A stretch of DNA of 64,000 bases, taken from Acetobacter aceti. Its GTDB lineage: Bacteria > Pseudomonadota > Alphaproteobacteria > Acetobacterales > Acetobacteraceae. The stretch spans positions 1,922,001 through 1,986,000 of the forward strand of contig NZ_CP014692.1 in assembly GCF_002005445.1 (NCBI RefSeq), in the 5' to 3' direction. The notes beneath the pieces are model-generated. The model was given only the letters and a program-made list of their open reading frames with translations, was not told where the DNA came from and made no database searches. The position numbers were made by a program, and so were the translations under genes. Below, piece by piece: positions 25,014 to 32,542 of the stretch; positions within the stretch are counted from its first letter, which is position 1; every line of letters starts with the position of its first letter.

Positions 25014-25769
25014 ATGAATCCCTCTTCAGCTCTTATCGTTATCGGCAACGAAATTCTTTCCGGTCGCACTCAGGATGCCAATATCCGCTTTCTGGCGACA
25101 CAGCTCGGCGATATTGGAGCACCGCTCAGGGAGGTTCGGGTCATCCCCGACGTACGGGAGACGATCATCGCTACCGTCAACGAGATGAAAGCACGTTACG
25201 ATCAGGTCTTCACGACGGGTGGGATCGGGCCGACCCATGACGACATCACCGCCTCGTGCGTGGCCGAGGCCTTTGGCGTTCCGCTTGAACTCCATGCGGA
25301 GAGCGCTGCCCTGCTGGAGGAGCATTACGGCACGGATCAGTTCACGTCCGCCCGCCAGCGGATGGCCATGCTGCCGCGAGGCGCAACCCCTATCAAGAAC
25401 ACAGCTTCCATCGCTCCAGGATTTTCAATCGACAACGTGCATGTCATGGCGGGTGTGCCGTCCATCATGCAGGCGATGTTTCATGCCGTGAGCCCGACCC
25501 TCAAACAGGGTCAGCCGATCCGGTCGAAAACCTGGCACGCGCTCGGCATCTATGAGAGCGTCATCGCCGCAGCTCTGGAAGCCGTCCAGAATCGTTATCC
25601 TGATCTGGATCTCGGCTCCTACCCGTTCAAGCGGCCCGACGGACGCGGTGGTGTCGCTCTTGTCGCCAAAGGCTCGGACCCCGCTCACCTCGAAGCCGCT
25701 TCGCAGGCGATCCATGACCTGATCGTTGCGACCGGAAAAACGCCAATAGAGGGTGAGCCCAAAGCCTGA
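25014..25769 (+). CDS. Molybdopterin-binding domain (CinA N-terminal-like) protein
   Basis: A 251-residue protein. It carries the MoCF-biosynthesis/CinA N-terminal pattern: IGNEILSGRTQDAN, LREVRVIPDVRETI, and FTTGGIGPTHDDIT. It lacks the C-terminal amidase domain of full CinA. Proteins like this are named competence/damage-inducible protein A or molybdopterin-binding protein; the reaction is uncertain. The ATG at 25014 starts the conserved domain, and the longer frame to 24858 overlaps the Nudix gene. It ends before a strong hairpin shared with accA. Confidence 0.85.
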   Translation: MNPSSALIVIGNEILSGRTQDANIRFLATQLGDIGAPLREVRVIPDVRETIIATVNEMKARYDQVFTTGGIGPTHDDITASCVAEAFGVPLELHAESAALLEEHYGTDQFTSARQRMAMLPRGATPIKNTASIAPGFSIDNVHVMAGVPSIMQAMFHAVSPTLKQGQPIRSKTWHALGIYESVIAAALEAVQNRYPDLDLGSYPFKRPDGRGGVALVAKGSDPAHLEAASQAIHDLIVATGKTPIEGEPKA

Positions 25770-25796
25770 ACAGCACTCTCTTAAAGCCCATAACGC

Positions 25797-25830
25797 AGGA
25801 AGGCCCGGAAACAACATTCCGGGTCTTCCT
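25797..25830. terminator. Bidirectional hairpin between the MoCF-domain gene and accA
   Basis: A 14-bp stem (AGGAAGGCCCGGAA / TTCCGGGTCTTCCT) with one G-T pair and a six-base loop lies between convergent genes. No strong U-tract follows on either strand, so efficiency is uncertain. Confidence 0.6.
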
Positions 25831-25851
25831 GTGATGTCACAACCCGAAAAA

Positions 25852-26823
25852 TCAGGTCAGCGCGCTGCGTCCCATGGCGAGGAATTTTTCACGCCTCTGA
25901 GCCACAAGCGCAGCCGCACCTTCGCTCAGCAGCGGCATCAGCTCCTCAGCAATCGACTGTCCAAGTTTCTCGACCATCGACTGGGGATCACGCTGCGCGC
26001 CTCCGACCGGCTCTTCGATGATCCGGTCGATCAGTCCGAGCTTCCGCAGGTCCTGAGCCGTCAGACGCAATGCCTCGGCGGCTGTTGCGGCCTGCTTCGG
26101 GTCACGCCAGAGAATCGACGCACAGGCTTCCGGTGAAATCACCGAATAAATGGCGTTCTCCAGCATCAGAACCCGGTCAGCCGTCGCCAGAGCGACAGCG
26201 CCACCCGACCCGCCCTCGCCGATCACGGTTGCAATCAGCGGCACAGACACTGTCAGGCAGGTTTCAATCGACCGGGCAATGGCTTCAGCCTGACCGCGGG
26301 CTTCCGCGTCAATGCCGGGCCAGGCGCCGGACGTATCCACAAAAGTGAGAATCGGAAGGCGGAAACGGCTGGCCATCTCCATCAGACGGATGGCTTTCCG
26401 GTAGCCTTCCGGACGCGCCATGCCAAAGTTATGCTGAAGGCGGGTTTCGAGATCGGAGCCGCGCTCTGTCCCGATCACCACCACGGACTGTCCGTTGAAA
26501 CGACCGAGACCTCCAATGATGGCCTTGTCATCCGCAAACTGCCGATCACCCGCAAGCGGCGTGAAATCGGTGATCAGGCCCCTGATGTAATCGAGGGTAT
26601 GCGGGCGCTGCGCATGGCGTGCGACCTGCACCTTCTGCGAAGGTGTAAGTTTGGCATAGAGACCACGGAGCTGCTTCTCGACCTTTTCAGAGAGGCGGCC
26701 GATTTCGTCAGAAATACTGACGCCATCACTCCCGCCGTCTGCTGCTGCGGCCGTGTTGCGAAGGCCATCGATCTTGGTCTCAAGTTCGGCGACCGGCTTT
26801 TCGAAATCCAGAAACTGACGCAT
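25852..26823 (-). CDS. accA: Acetyl-CoA carboxylase carboxyltransferase subunit alpha
   Basis: A 323-residue protein with the family opening MRQFLDFEKPVAELETKID, then ARHAQRPHTLDYI, FTPLAGDRQFADDKAI, and the carboxyltransferase core GEGGSGGAVALATADRV with SVISPEACASILWRD. It transfers the carboxyl group from biotin to acetyl-CoA in fatty acid synthesis, together with AccD. Length is normal. The start at 26823 is chosen because the frame upstream (to 26883) is not AccA-like. It lies 93 bases after xerD on the same strand, possibly in one transcript. Confidence 0.97.
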   Translation of the reverse strand: MRQFLDFEKPVAELETKIDGLRNTAAAADGGSDGVSISDEIGRLSEKVEKQLRGLYAKLTPSQKVQVARHAQRPHTLDYIRGLITDFTPLAGDRQFADDKAIIGGLGRFNGQSVVVIGTERGSDLETRLQHNFGMARPEGYRKAIRLMEMASRFRLPILTFVDTSGAWPGIDAEARGQAEAIARSIETCLTVSVPLIATVIGEGGSGGAVALATADRVLMLENAIYSVISPEACASILWRDPKQAATAAEALRLTAQDLRKLGLIDRIIEEPVGGAQRDPQSMVEKLGQSIAEELMPLLSEGAAALVAQRREKFLAMGRSALT

Positions 26824-26916
26824 GGTCGACGCCGATAGCACACTCACAGACAAATCCAAGCGTGCTGATCGTCCACTCTGCAATTTCTTGATGCGTTTTT
26901 CTTCGGGAGCGCTTTT

Positions 26917-27861
26917 TCAGGGCTCTTCCTGCCTGTCCTGACCCGCATCCCCATCCGGGAGTTTCCCCAGCGGATGATGCGATTCGACAACTGCCCGAAG
27001 ACGGTCCGCCTGCACATGGGTATAGATCTGGGTGGTCGTGATATCGGCATGGCCGAGCAACATCTGAAGCACGCGGAGATCCGCTCCATGCGCCAGCATG
27101 TGAGTGGCAAACGAATGACGCAGCACATGCGGCGACAGGCGTGCTGGATCGATTCCGGCTCGCGCACCAATATCTGCGAGAATTTTATCGAATCCCTGCC
27201 GCGTGATCGGACGTAAAGGCGTGCGGCCGGGAAAAAGCCAGAGACTCTTCTTCGCCCCGTCTTCCTGCAGCAGGGCCGTGACAGCTTCACGCGCAGGCTC
27301 CGACAGAGGCACAAGGCGCTCCCGGCCACCCTTGCCGCGAACCATCAGCATCCGGGCTTCCTCCCGGAACATGTCCCGTCTCAACGCCAGCAGTTCCGAG
27401 ATTCGCAATCCGGTGGAGTAGAGCAGTTCCAGCGCTGCGCGGCCCAGCAACAGGCGGCGACGCTGTGCGGGACTGTTGTCCGGCGCGCAGGCTGAAGCGT
27501 GGATCAGCGTCGAGACTTCGGTTTCCGTGAGAAATTTCGGGAGTGTCTGCCCGGGCGAGGGCGCATCGAGCTGGCTGGCCGGATTGTCGCGCCGCCGTCC
27601 CTCACGAAGCAGAAAGAGATAGAACTGACGGATACAGGAAATCCGGCGTGCGATGGTGCGGCGGGCCAGTTTGTCTGACGCCATGTCCGCGACCCATCGA
27701 CGCAGGGCCTCCACTGACGCCGTGGCCAGCGTTTCCCCTTCAGTCGCGAGACTCGCTCCGCAATGCTCAAGATCTCTTGTATAGGCGGCGAGAGTCGCCG
27801 GAGCCGCTGCCCGCTCAGCCGCCAGCATTTCCAGGAACGAATCGACTGTGTCCTCGGTCAC
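26917..27861 (-). CDS. xerD: Site-specific tyrosine recombinase XerD
   Basis: A 314-residue recombinase. The N-terminal SAM-like domain (DSFLEMLAAERAAAPATLAAY) is followed by the catalytic domain. Catalytic residues are Arg near 149 (STGLRISELLAL), the HxxR (SPHVLRHSFATHML) near 250, His in LLGHADITTTQIY and the nucleophile Tyr near 282. XerD with XerC resolves chromosome dimers at dif in coordination with FtsK. Proximity to accA is common in alphaproteobacteria. XerC is the alternative name; context and similarity favour XerD. Confidence 0.9.
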   Translation of the reverse strand: MTEDTVDSFLEMLAAERAAAPATLAAYTRDLEHCGASLATEGETLATASVEALRRWVADMASDKLARRTIARRISCIRQFYLFLLREGRRRDNPASQLDAPSPGQTLPKFLTETEVSTLIHASACAPDNSPAQRRRLLLGRAALELLYSTGLRISELLALRRDMFREEARMLMVRGKGGRERLVPLSEPAREAVTALLQEDGAKKSLWLFPGRTPLRPITRQGFDKILADIGARAGIDPARLSPHVLRHSFATHMLAHGADLRVLQMLLGHADITTTQIYTHVQADRLRAVVESHHPLGKLPDGDAGQDRQEEP

Positions 27862-27980
27862 ACCCGCCTCCCTGTTGCCGAAGTGGGTTCCCTGAACTCA
27901 CTCTCGCAAAAGACGCTGAACATTTCCTGCCAGAGAGCCTCATTCCAGAGCAGTTCATTCGCTCTCTGGAAACTCCTAGA

Positions 27981-28023
27981 GCATATCCAGTTTGAATGGA
28001 CACATTCGAACTGGTGAATATGT
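27981..28023. repeat. Imperfect palindrome A next to a small hypothetical gene
   Basis: Arms CAGTTTGAATG (27988-27998) and CATTCGAACTG (28003-28013) differ from perfect symmetry at one base and enclose GACA; outer CATAT and ATATG extend the dyad. It lies 18 bases from a second, different palindrome. Together they resemble an extragenic palindromic or miniature element. Confidence 0.5.
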
Positions 28024-28040
28024 TCGATAAACAATGAATT

Positions 28041-28080
28041 AGGGCAATTCCACTGAGCCAGAGTTCAGTGGAATTGCTCT
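28041..28080. repeat. Strong palindrome B (hairpin) overlapping a stop codon
   Basis: A perfect 13-bp stem (GCAATTCCACTGA at 28044-28056 and TCAGTGGAATTGC at 28065-28077) has an eight-base loop, and flanking bases extend pairing to 28041-28080. It touches the stop codon of the minus-strand gene 28079-28354, so it may also act as a terminator for it. Confidence 0.6.
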
Positions 28081-28354
28081 AGTGTGCCTGAGCCGGCGCA
28101 GGGGTGACCGTCAGCGGGACAGTCGTGGGCGGCGTAACTGGCGCTGGCGCGGCCCCCGGAGTCGGAATCACAGCCTGAGGCGGAACAACGGAAATCGGCG
28201 CTGGCTGCGTTGCTGCCGTCAGACTGGCGACAGAGAGTTCCTTGTGAACCATCTGCTGGCTTGCGGGCGGTCCAGACGACAGGCCCAGCGAGAGAAGTCC
28301 GCCAAAGATGACGACAGCAGCGGCACCGGCTGCGATAAGGACGATTCGGCGCAT
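28079..28354 (-). CDS. Proline-rich membrane-anchored hypothetical protein
   Basis: A 91-residue protein with one N-terminal membrane helix or signal anchor (VLIAAGAAAVVIFGGLLSLG) and an extended Ala/Pro/Thr/Val-rich tail (APVTPPTTVPLTVTPAPAQ). The tail is probably periplasmic and unstructured. No family is recognised. It diverges from aroKB over about 80 bases. Its stop lies on the edge of a strong palindrome. Coding composition looks genuine. Confidence 0.55.
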   Translation of the reverse strand: MRRIVLIAAGAAAVVIFGGLLSLGLSSGPPASQQMVHKELSVASLTAATQPAPISVVPPQAVIPTPGAAPAPVTPPTTVPLTVTPAPAQAH

Positions 28355-28438
28355 TACAGCCTCGATTCTTTCAGTCTCGCAGCCGGTAATATCCGCCGCG
28401 TTCCCACGATGACGTGTGTTCGCCCGCTCTATGTTACG

Positions 28439-30274
28439 ATGGCAGCCATGTCACGCCCATTCTTACCTGAACGGGGGAATGCAGCCCTGCCAGAGCAGAC
28501 GCCTGCCATGCCTCCCTCCCCGCCTCCGGACATGGTCACGGAGTCTGCGCCCTGTCTGCCGCTCAATCTGGACGCGGTTCGCAGCAGCACAGGCTTCGGT
28601 CCACTCTGCGGTCGAAGCATTCTGCTGATCGGCCTTATGGGTGCCGGAAAATCAACAATAGGTCGCCGCCTCGCCCAGCGTCTCGGGCTCGGTTTTGTCG
28701 ATGCCGACGCCGAGATTGAGCGCGCCGCGGGTTGCTCGATCAACGATGTCTTCCGCCTTTATGGGGAAGACGCGTTCAGAGATGGCGAACGGCGCGTCCT
28801 GAAGCGCCTGATCGACGGTCCCTCCCGCGTCATCGCGACGGGTGGCGGCGCTTTCATGAACGAACAGACTCGCGCCCTCATTCGCGAACGCGCCATCTCG
28901 GTCTGGCTGCGCTGCCCGCTGCATGTCCTGCTGAAACGGGTGAGCGGACGGACACACCGGCCCCTTCTGAACGGACCCAAACCGCGTGACGTGCTTGAGC
29001 AACTGATGCTCATCCGTCATCCGGTTTACGCTGAAGCCGATATCATCGTGCAATGTGGAGAAGACAACGTGGACAACGCCACAACCCGCGTCATCGAGGC
29101 GCTGGCTCTCAATCATCGCCCACGACGCCTGCCCGTGCAGCTTGAACGCAACCCTTACGAAGTCATCATCGGCACTGGCCTGATAGAGCGGGCAGGTGCG
29201 CTTCTGTCGGCAGTGCTGCCGCAGAAGCGTGTCATCGTGATCTCCGACACGACGGTGGCGGAACTCTATCTTCATCCCCTGCTGGAGTCTCTGGCGGACT
29301 CCGGTTTCGCCGTTCAGAGCATCGTGGTGCCGCCCGGCGAGCAGTCGAAATCGCTGAGCGAGTTCCAGCGTGTCACGGACGCCATTCTGGAACGGAAAGT
29401 CGAACGTCGGACGACAGTCATCGCGCTTGGCGGCGGAGTCATCGGCGATCTGGCGGGATTCGTCGCTTCAGCCACACTCCGCGGCCTGCCCTTCGTGCAG
29501 ATGCCGACAACGCTGCTGTCACAGGTCGACTCCTCCGTAGGCGGCAAGACCGGCATCAATACGTCCTGGGGCAAGAATCTTCTGGGCGCATTTCATCAGC
29601 CCGCGATGGTTCTGGCGGATGTTTCCAGCCTCGCGACACTGCCTGTGCGGGAGATTCGGGCGGGTTATGCCGAAATTGTGAAGGCCGGTCTCATAGGCGA
29701 CCCGGACCTGTTCACCTGGTGCGAGCGGCATGGCGCTTCTGTCATCTCGCAGGACCCGGATATGCTGGCTGAAGCTGTCGAACGGGCCTGCGCTTTCAAG
29801 GCCGCAATCGTGACCGACGACGAGTTCGAGGAGAAGCCTGAAGGCGGCCGCGCGCTTCTCAACCTCGGGCACACCTTTGGCCACGCCCTTGAGGCGGAGA
29901 TGGGTTACAACGGCGCCCTTCTGCATGGAGAAGGCGTCTCCATCGGCCTCCGTCTGGCTTTCATGCTTTCCGTGCGACTGGGTTACTGCCCTCAGGCAGA
30001 TCTCGATCGAGTGACCGCCCATCTGGATGAAACCGGCATGCCAGCGCGGATTTCCCAGCTTGAACGGCCCTTCGAGGCGCGCACGCTTCTTGACCACATG
30101 ACGAGGGACAAGAAGATGCATGACGGCAGACTCAAATTTGTTCTGGTCCGAGGAATCGGCCAGGCATTTACCTGCCGGGATGTCCCGTTACAGGCGGTTC
30201 ATGACGTTCTTGTGGAAGACGGATGTGCAGCAGATGCGATGCAGACACACGCTGACCGTGGAACTGACATCTAA
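28439..30274 (+). CDS. aroKB: Bifunctional shikimate kinase / 3-dehydroquinate synthase
   Basis: A 611-residue fusion of two shikimate-pathway enzymes. After a Pro-rich leader of about 55 residues comes AroK, with Walker A GLMGAGKST near residues 65-73, DADAEIERAAG and the GGGAFMNEQTR motif. AroB starts near 240, with PPGEQSKSLSEFQRV, ALGGGVIGDLAGFVA, TTLLSQVDSSVGGKTGIN and the metal ligand region LLNLGHTFGHALE. AroK phosphorylates shikimate; AroB forms 3-dehydroquinate. The two are usually separate adjacent genes; the fusion is known in Acetobacteraceae. ATGs at 28439 and 28448 are both possible; the leader makes the exact start uncertain. Confidence 0.92.
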   Translation: MAAMSRPFLPERGNAALPEQTPAMPPSPPPDMVTESAPCLPLNLDAVRSSTGFGPLCGRSILLIGLMGAGKSTIGRRLAQRLGLGFVDADAEIERAAGCSINDVFRLYGEDAFRDGERRVLKRLIDGPSRVIATGGGAFMNEQTRALIRERAISVWLRCPLHVLLKRVSGRTHRPLLNGPKPRDVLEQLMLIRHPVYAEADIIVQCGEDNVDNATTRVIEALALNHRPRRLPVQLERNPYEVIIGTGLIERAGALLSAVLPQKRVIVISDTTVAELYLHPLLESLADSGFAVQSIVVPPGEQSKSLSEFQRVTDAILERKVERRTTVIALGGGVIGDLAGFVASATLRGLPFVQMPTTLLSQVDSSVGGKTGINTSWGKNLLGAFHQPAMVLADVSSLATLPVREIRAGYAEIVKAGLIGDPDLFTWCERHGASVISQDPDMLAEAVERACAFKAAIVTDDEFEEKPEGGRALLNLGHTFGHALEAEMGYNGALLHGEGVSIGLRLAFMLSVRLGYCPQADLDRVTAHLDETGMPARISQLERPFEARTLLDHMTRDKKMHDGRLKFVLVRGIGQAFTCRDVPLQAVHDVLVEDGCAADAMQTHADRGTDI

Positions 30275-30444
30275 AAGCCACATAGATCGTGACAGAACCC
30301 GCGCCAACCGGCTGTGTTTCAGCATCAAAGCCGGGGAAAACGGGCATTGGAAGATCTTTTGCGGCAGCAGAAAGTTCATGACCCCAACATGAACTGTTGC
30401 ATATAAATCACGCCTATGGCGTGTAATAGGCGAAAGCCTCATCA

Positions 30445-30475
30445 GATGGGTTCCATTCACGGAACCCATCGTTTT
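30445..30475 (+). terminator. Intrinsic terminator after aroKB
   Basis: A perfect 10-bp stem (GATGGGTTCC / GGAACCCATC) with a six-base loop is followed by GTTTTA. It lies 170 bases after the aroKB stop and before the ompA-family gene, so it separates the two transcripts. Confidence 0.7.
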
Positions 30476-30559
30476 ATAGGGCTTTTAGACAGCCTGTAGG
30501 GGCAAGGGATCACACTTCACGGATCCAGCCCAAACAGTTGATATATTGAGGACGAAAAA

Positions 30560-31687
30560 ATGCGTCTCCGCAGTGCGTTACTCGCAACAACATTGATGGC
30601 AGCAGCACCGGTTGCTGCTTCCGCAACAACGATCACAGGACCGTACGTCAACGTCGGTGGTGGTTATGACCTGACACAGACCCAGCATGCCAGCACATGG
30701 GATGCGGGTTCGCAGAGCACGGTCAGCTCCAAGTACCGTCACCAGAACGGCTTCACCGGTTTCGGTGCATTCGGCTGGGGCTTCGGCAACGGTCTGCGCG
30801 TTGAGGTCGAGGGTGTTTACAACTACTCCGAAATCAACCACCGCAACGGTGCTGGCGTCGCCAACAACAAGACGCGTGGCAGCGACCAGTCCTATGGCGG
30901 CCTTGTCAACGTCCTGTATGACATCGACCTGAAGCAGTTCGGTATCGATGCGCCTGTCACACCGTTCGTCGGTGTTGGTGCCGGTTACCTGTGGCAGCAT
31001 TACAACCCGACTGACTCGAATTTTGCCAATGGCTCACGTTCACGTCTGGGCGGCACGAACGGCAGCTTCGCGTATCAGGGTATCGTCGGTGCGGCTTACG
31101 ACACGGGTGTTCCGGGTCTGCAGGTCACAACCGAATACCGCATGATCGGTCAGACATTCTCTGACGGTGCTTTCAAGACAACGGCGTATGCTCCTGGCGG
31201 CGCGAAGATCGGCAGTGGCAACACAAGCTTCGATCATCGCTTCAACCACCAGTTCATCGTTGGCCTGCGCTATGCGTTCGATACGGCTCCGCCGCCGCCG
31301 CCGGCTCAGCCTTACGTTGCTCCGCCGGCACCGGCTGTTGCTCGCACCTATCTCGTCTTCTTTGACTGGGATAAGTCCAACCTGACGGCTCGCGCTCGCC
31401 AGATCGTTGCAGAGGCAGCTCAGGCTTCCACGCACGTTCAGACGACACGCATCGAAGTCAACGGCTACACCGACAACTCGTCGGCTCGTGGTGGCGCTGC
31501 CGGTGCGAAGTACAACATGGGTCTGTCCCTCCGTCGTGCAAACGGCGTCAAGGCTGAGCTGATCCGTGACGGTGTCCCGGCTTCCGCCATCGACATCCAT
31601 GGTTACGGCGAAGCCCACCCGCTGGTTGCTACAGGCCCGAATACTCGTGAGCCTCAGAACCGTCGCGTGGAAATCATCCTGCACTGA
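30560..31687 (+). CDS. OmpA family outer membrane protein
   Basis: A 375-residue protein. A signal peptide (MRLRSALLATTLMAAAPVAASA) precedes an eight-stranded beta-barrel of the OmpA/OprF kind (YVNVGGGYDLTQ, GLRVEVEGVYNYSEIN, PFVGVGAGYLWQ). A Pro-rich hinge (PPPPPAQPYVAPPAPA) leads to an OmpA-like peptidoglycan-binding domain (VFFDWDKSNLTARARQIV, INGYTDN-type segment, QNRRVEIILH). Codon choice is strongly biased, in keeping with very high expression. It has its own terminators before and after, so it is monocistronic. It anchors the outer membrane to peptidoglycan. Confidence 0.93.
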   Translation: MRLRSALLATTLMAAAPVAASATTITGPYVNVGGGYDLTQTQHASTWDAGSQSTVSSKYRHQNGFTGFGAFGWGFGNGLRVEVEGVYNYSEINHRNGAGVANNKTRGSDQSYGGLVNVLYDIDLKQFGIDAPVTPFVGVGAGYLWQHYNPTDSNFANGSRSRLGGTNGSFAYQGIVGAAYDTGVPGLQVTTEYRMIGQTFSDGAFKTTAYAPGGAKIGSGNTSFDHRFNHQFIVGLRYAFDTAPPPPPAQPYVAPPAPAVARTYLVFFDWDKSNLTARARQIVAEAAQASTHVQTTRIEVNGYTDNSSARGGAAGAKYNMGLSLRRANGVKAELIRDGVPASAIDIHGYGEAHPLVATGPNTREPQNRRVEIILH

Positions 31688-31722
31688 TCCGCTTTCCGGA
31701 TCTTTCAGGAAACGCTACGAAG

Positions 31723-31751
31723 AAGGGCGCCTTTCGAGGCGCCCTTTTTTT
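31723..31751 (+). terminator. Intrinsic terminator of the ompA-family gene
   Basis: A GC-rich 8-bp stem (GGGCGCCT / AGGCGCCC) with a TTCG tetraloop is followed by a run of seven T. This is a textbook strong terminator 35 bases after the stop codon. Confidence 0.95.
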
Positions 31752-31789
31752 ATGTTCTCCGCTTATCCCTTCTTGCTTCAGGAAACACC

Positions 31790-32299
31790 GTGGCTGACCA
31801 GAAGTCTTCATTCCTGCGTTTATTCAGATTCGCAGTGGTCGGCAGTCTGGGTTTCCTCTGGGATACCGGTACCGTCTATGCCCTGCGCGATATCATTGGA
31901 CTGAACGCCGCCACTCTTGCCGCCTACTTCGTGGCCGCCAGCCTAAACTGGGCGATCAATCGTTTCTGGACATTTGGTGATATCGGACGTCACGATCATC
32001 CGGTGCTGCAATGGCTTCGTTTTCTTTCCGCCAACAGCCTGGGTTTTTTGTTCAATCGCGGCACGGTTTACGCATTGTTTTTTCTTTCTCCTTTCTGCGC
32101 AAGACACCCGGTGCTAGCGCTCGCCGCAGGCGCGTTTGCTGGTATGGGCGCCAACTTCAAGCTGAGCGAACGACTTGTCTTTCGTGAACGCCCACCCCAA
32201 TCCGTCATGGAACTTGCAGAAATTTCCGCCGGCATGACTGACGCAGAGCTTCCTCAGCGCGAAAGCGATGAAACGACATCGGTCAATCACCATCACTGA
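31790..32299 (+). CDS. GtrA family membrane protein
   Basis: A 169-residue protein with four membrane helices in the GtrA arrangement: FRFAVVGSLGFLWDTGTVYAL, a second helix with AAYFVAASLNWAINRFWTF, then the RFLSANSLGFLFNRGTVYAL segment and a last helix before LSERLVFRERP. GtrA proteins flip or help transfer polyprenyl-linked sugars. Here there is no neighbouring glycosyltransferase, so the partner is unknown. The start is GTG at 31790, with AGGAAA upstream. The C-terminal 30 residues are polar and end HHH. Confidence 0.85.
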   Translation: MADQKSSFLRLFRFAVVGSLGFLWDTGTVYALRDIIGLNAATLAAYFVAASLNWAINRFWTFGDIGRHDHPVLQWLRFLSANSLGFLFNRGTVYALFFLSPFCARHPVLALAAGAFAGMGANFKLSERLVFRERPPQSVMELAEISAGMTDAELPQRESDETTSVNHHH

Positions 32300-32542
32300 T
32301 GGCCCGGCATCCTGAAATTCATGAAACCACTTCCGGAAGTCAGAAACCGCAGCAAGGAGTGTCTGGAGAATTTTCTCACCATGCCTGCCCGGTCCGGGAT
32401 TTCATGAGGAATTGCAGAAGCAGGATACGAGCCATCTTTCCCTGCCCGCCCCGACTGCGCTAATGTTTCACCATCAGATATTTCTCTTGCTTACCGGCTG
32501 TCCATGACAGACGGCAGCCGCCACAGGACGCTTTTCCACACC

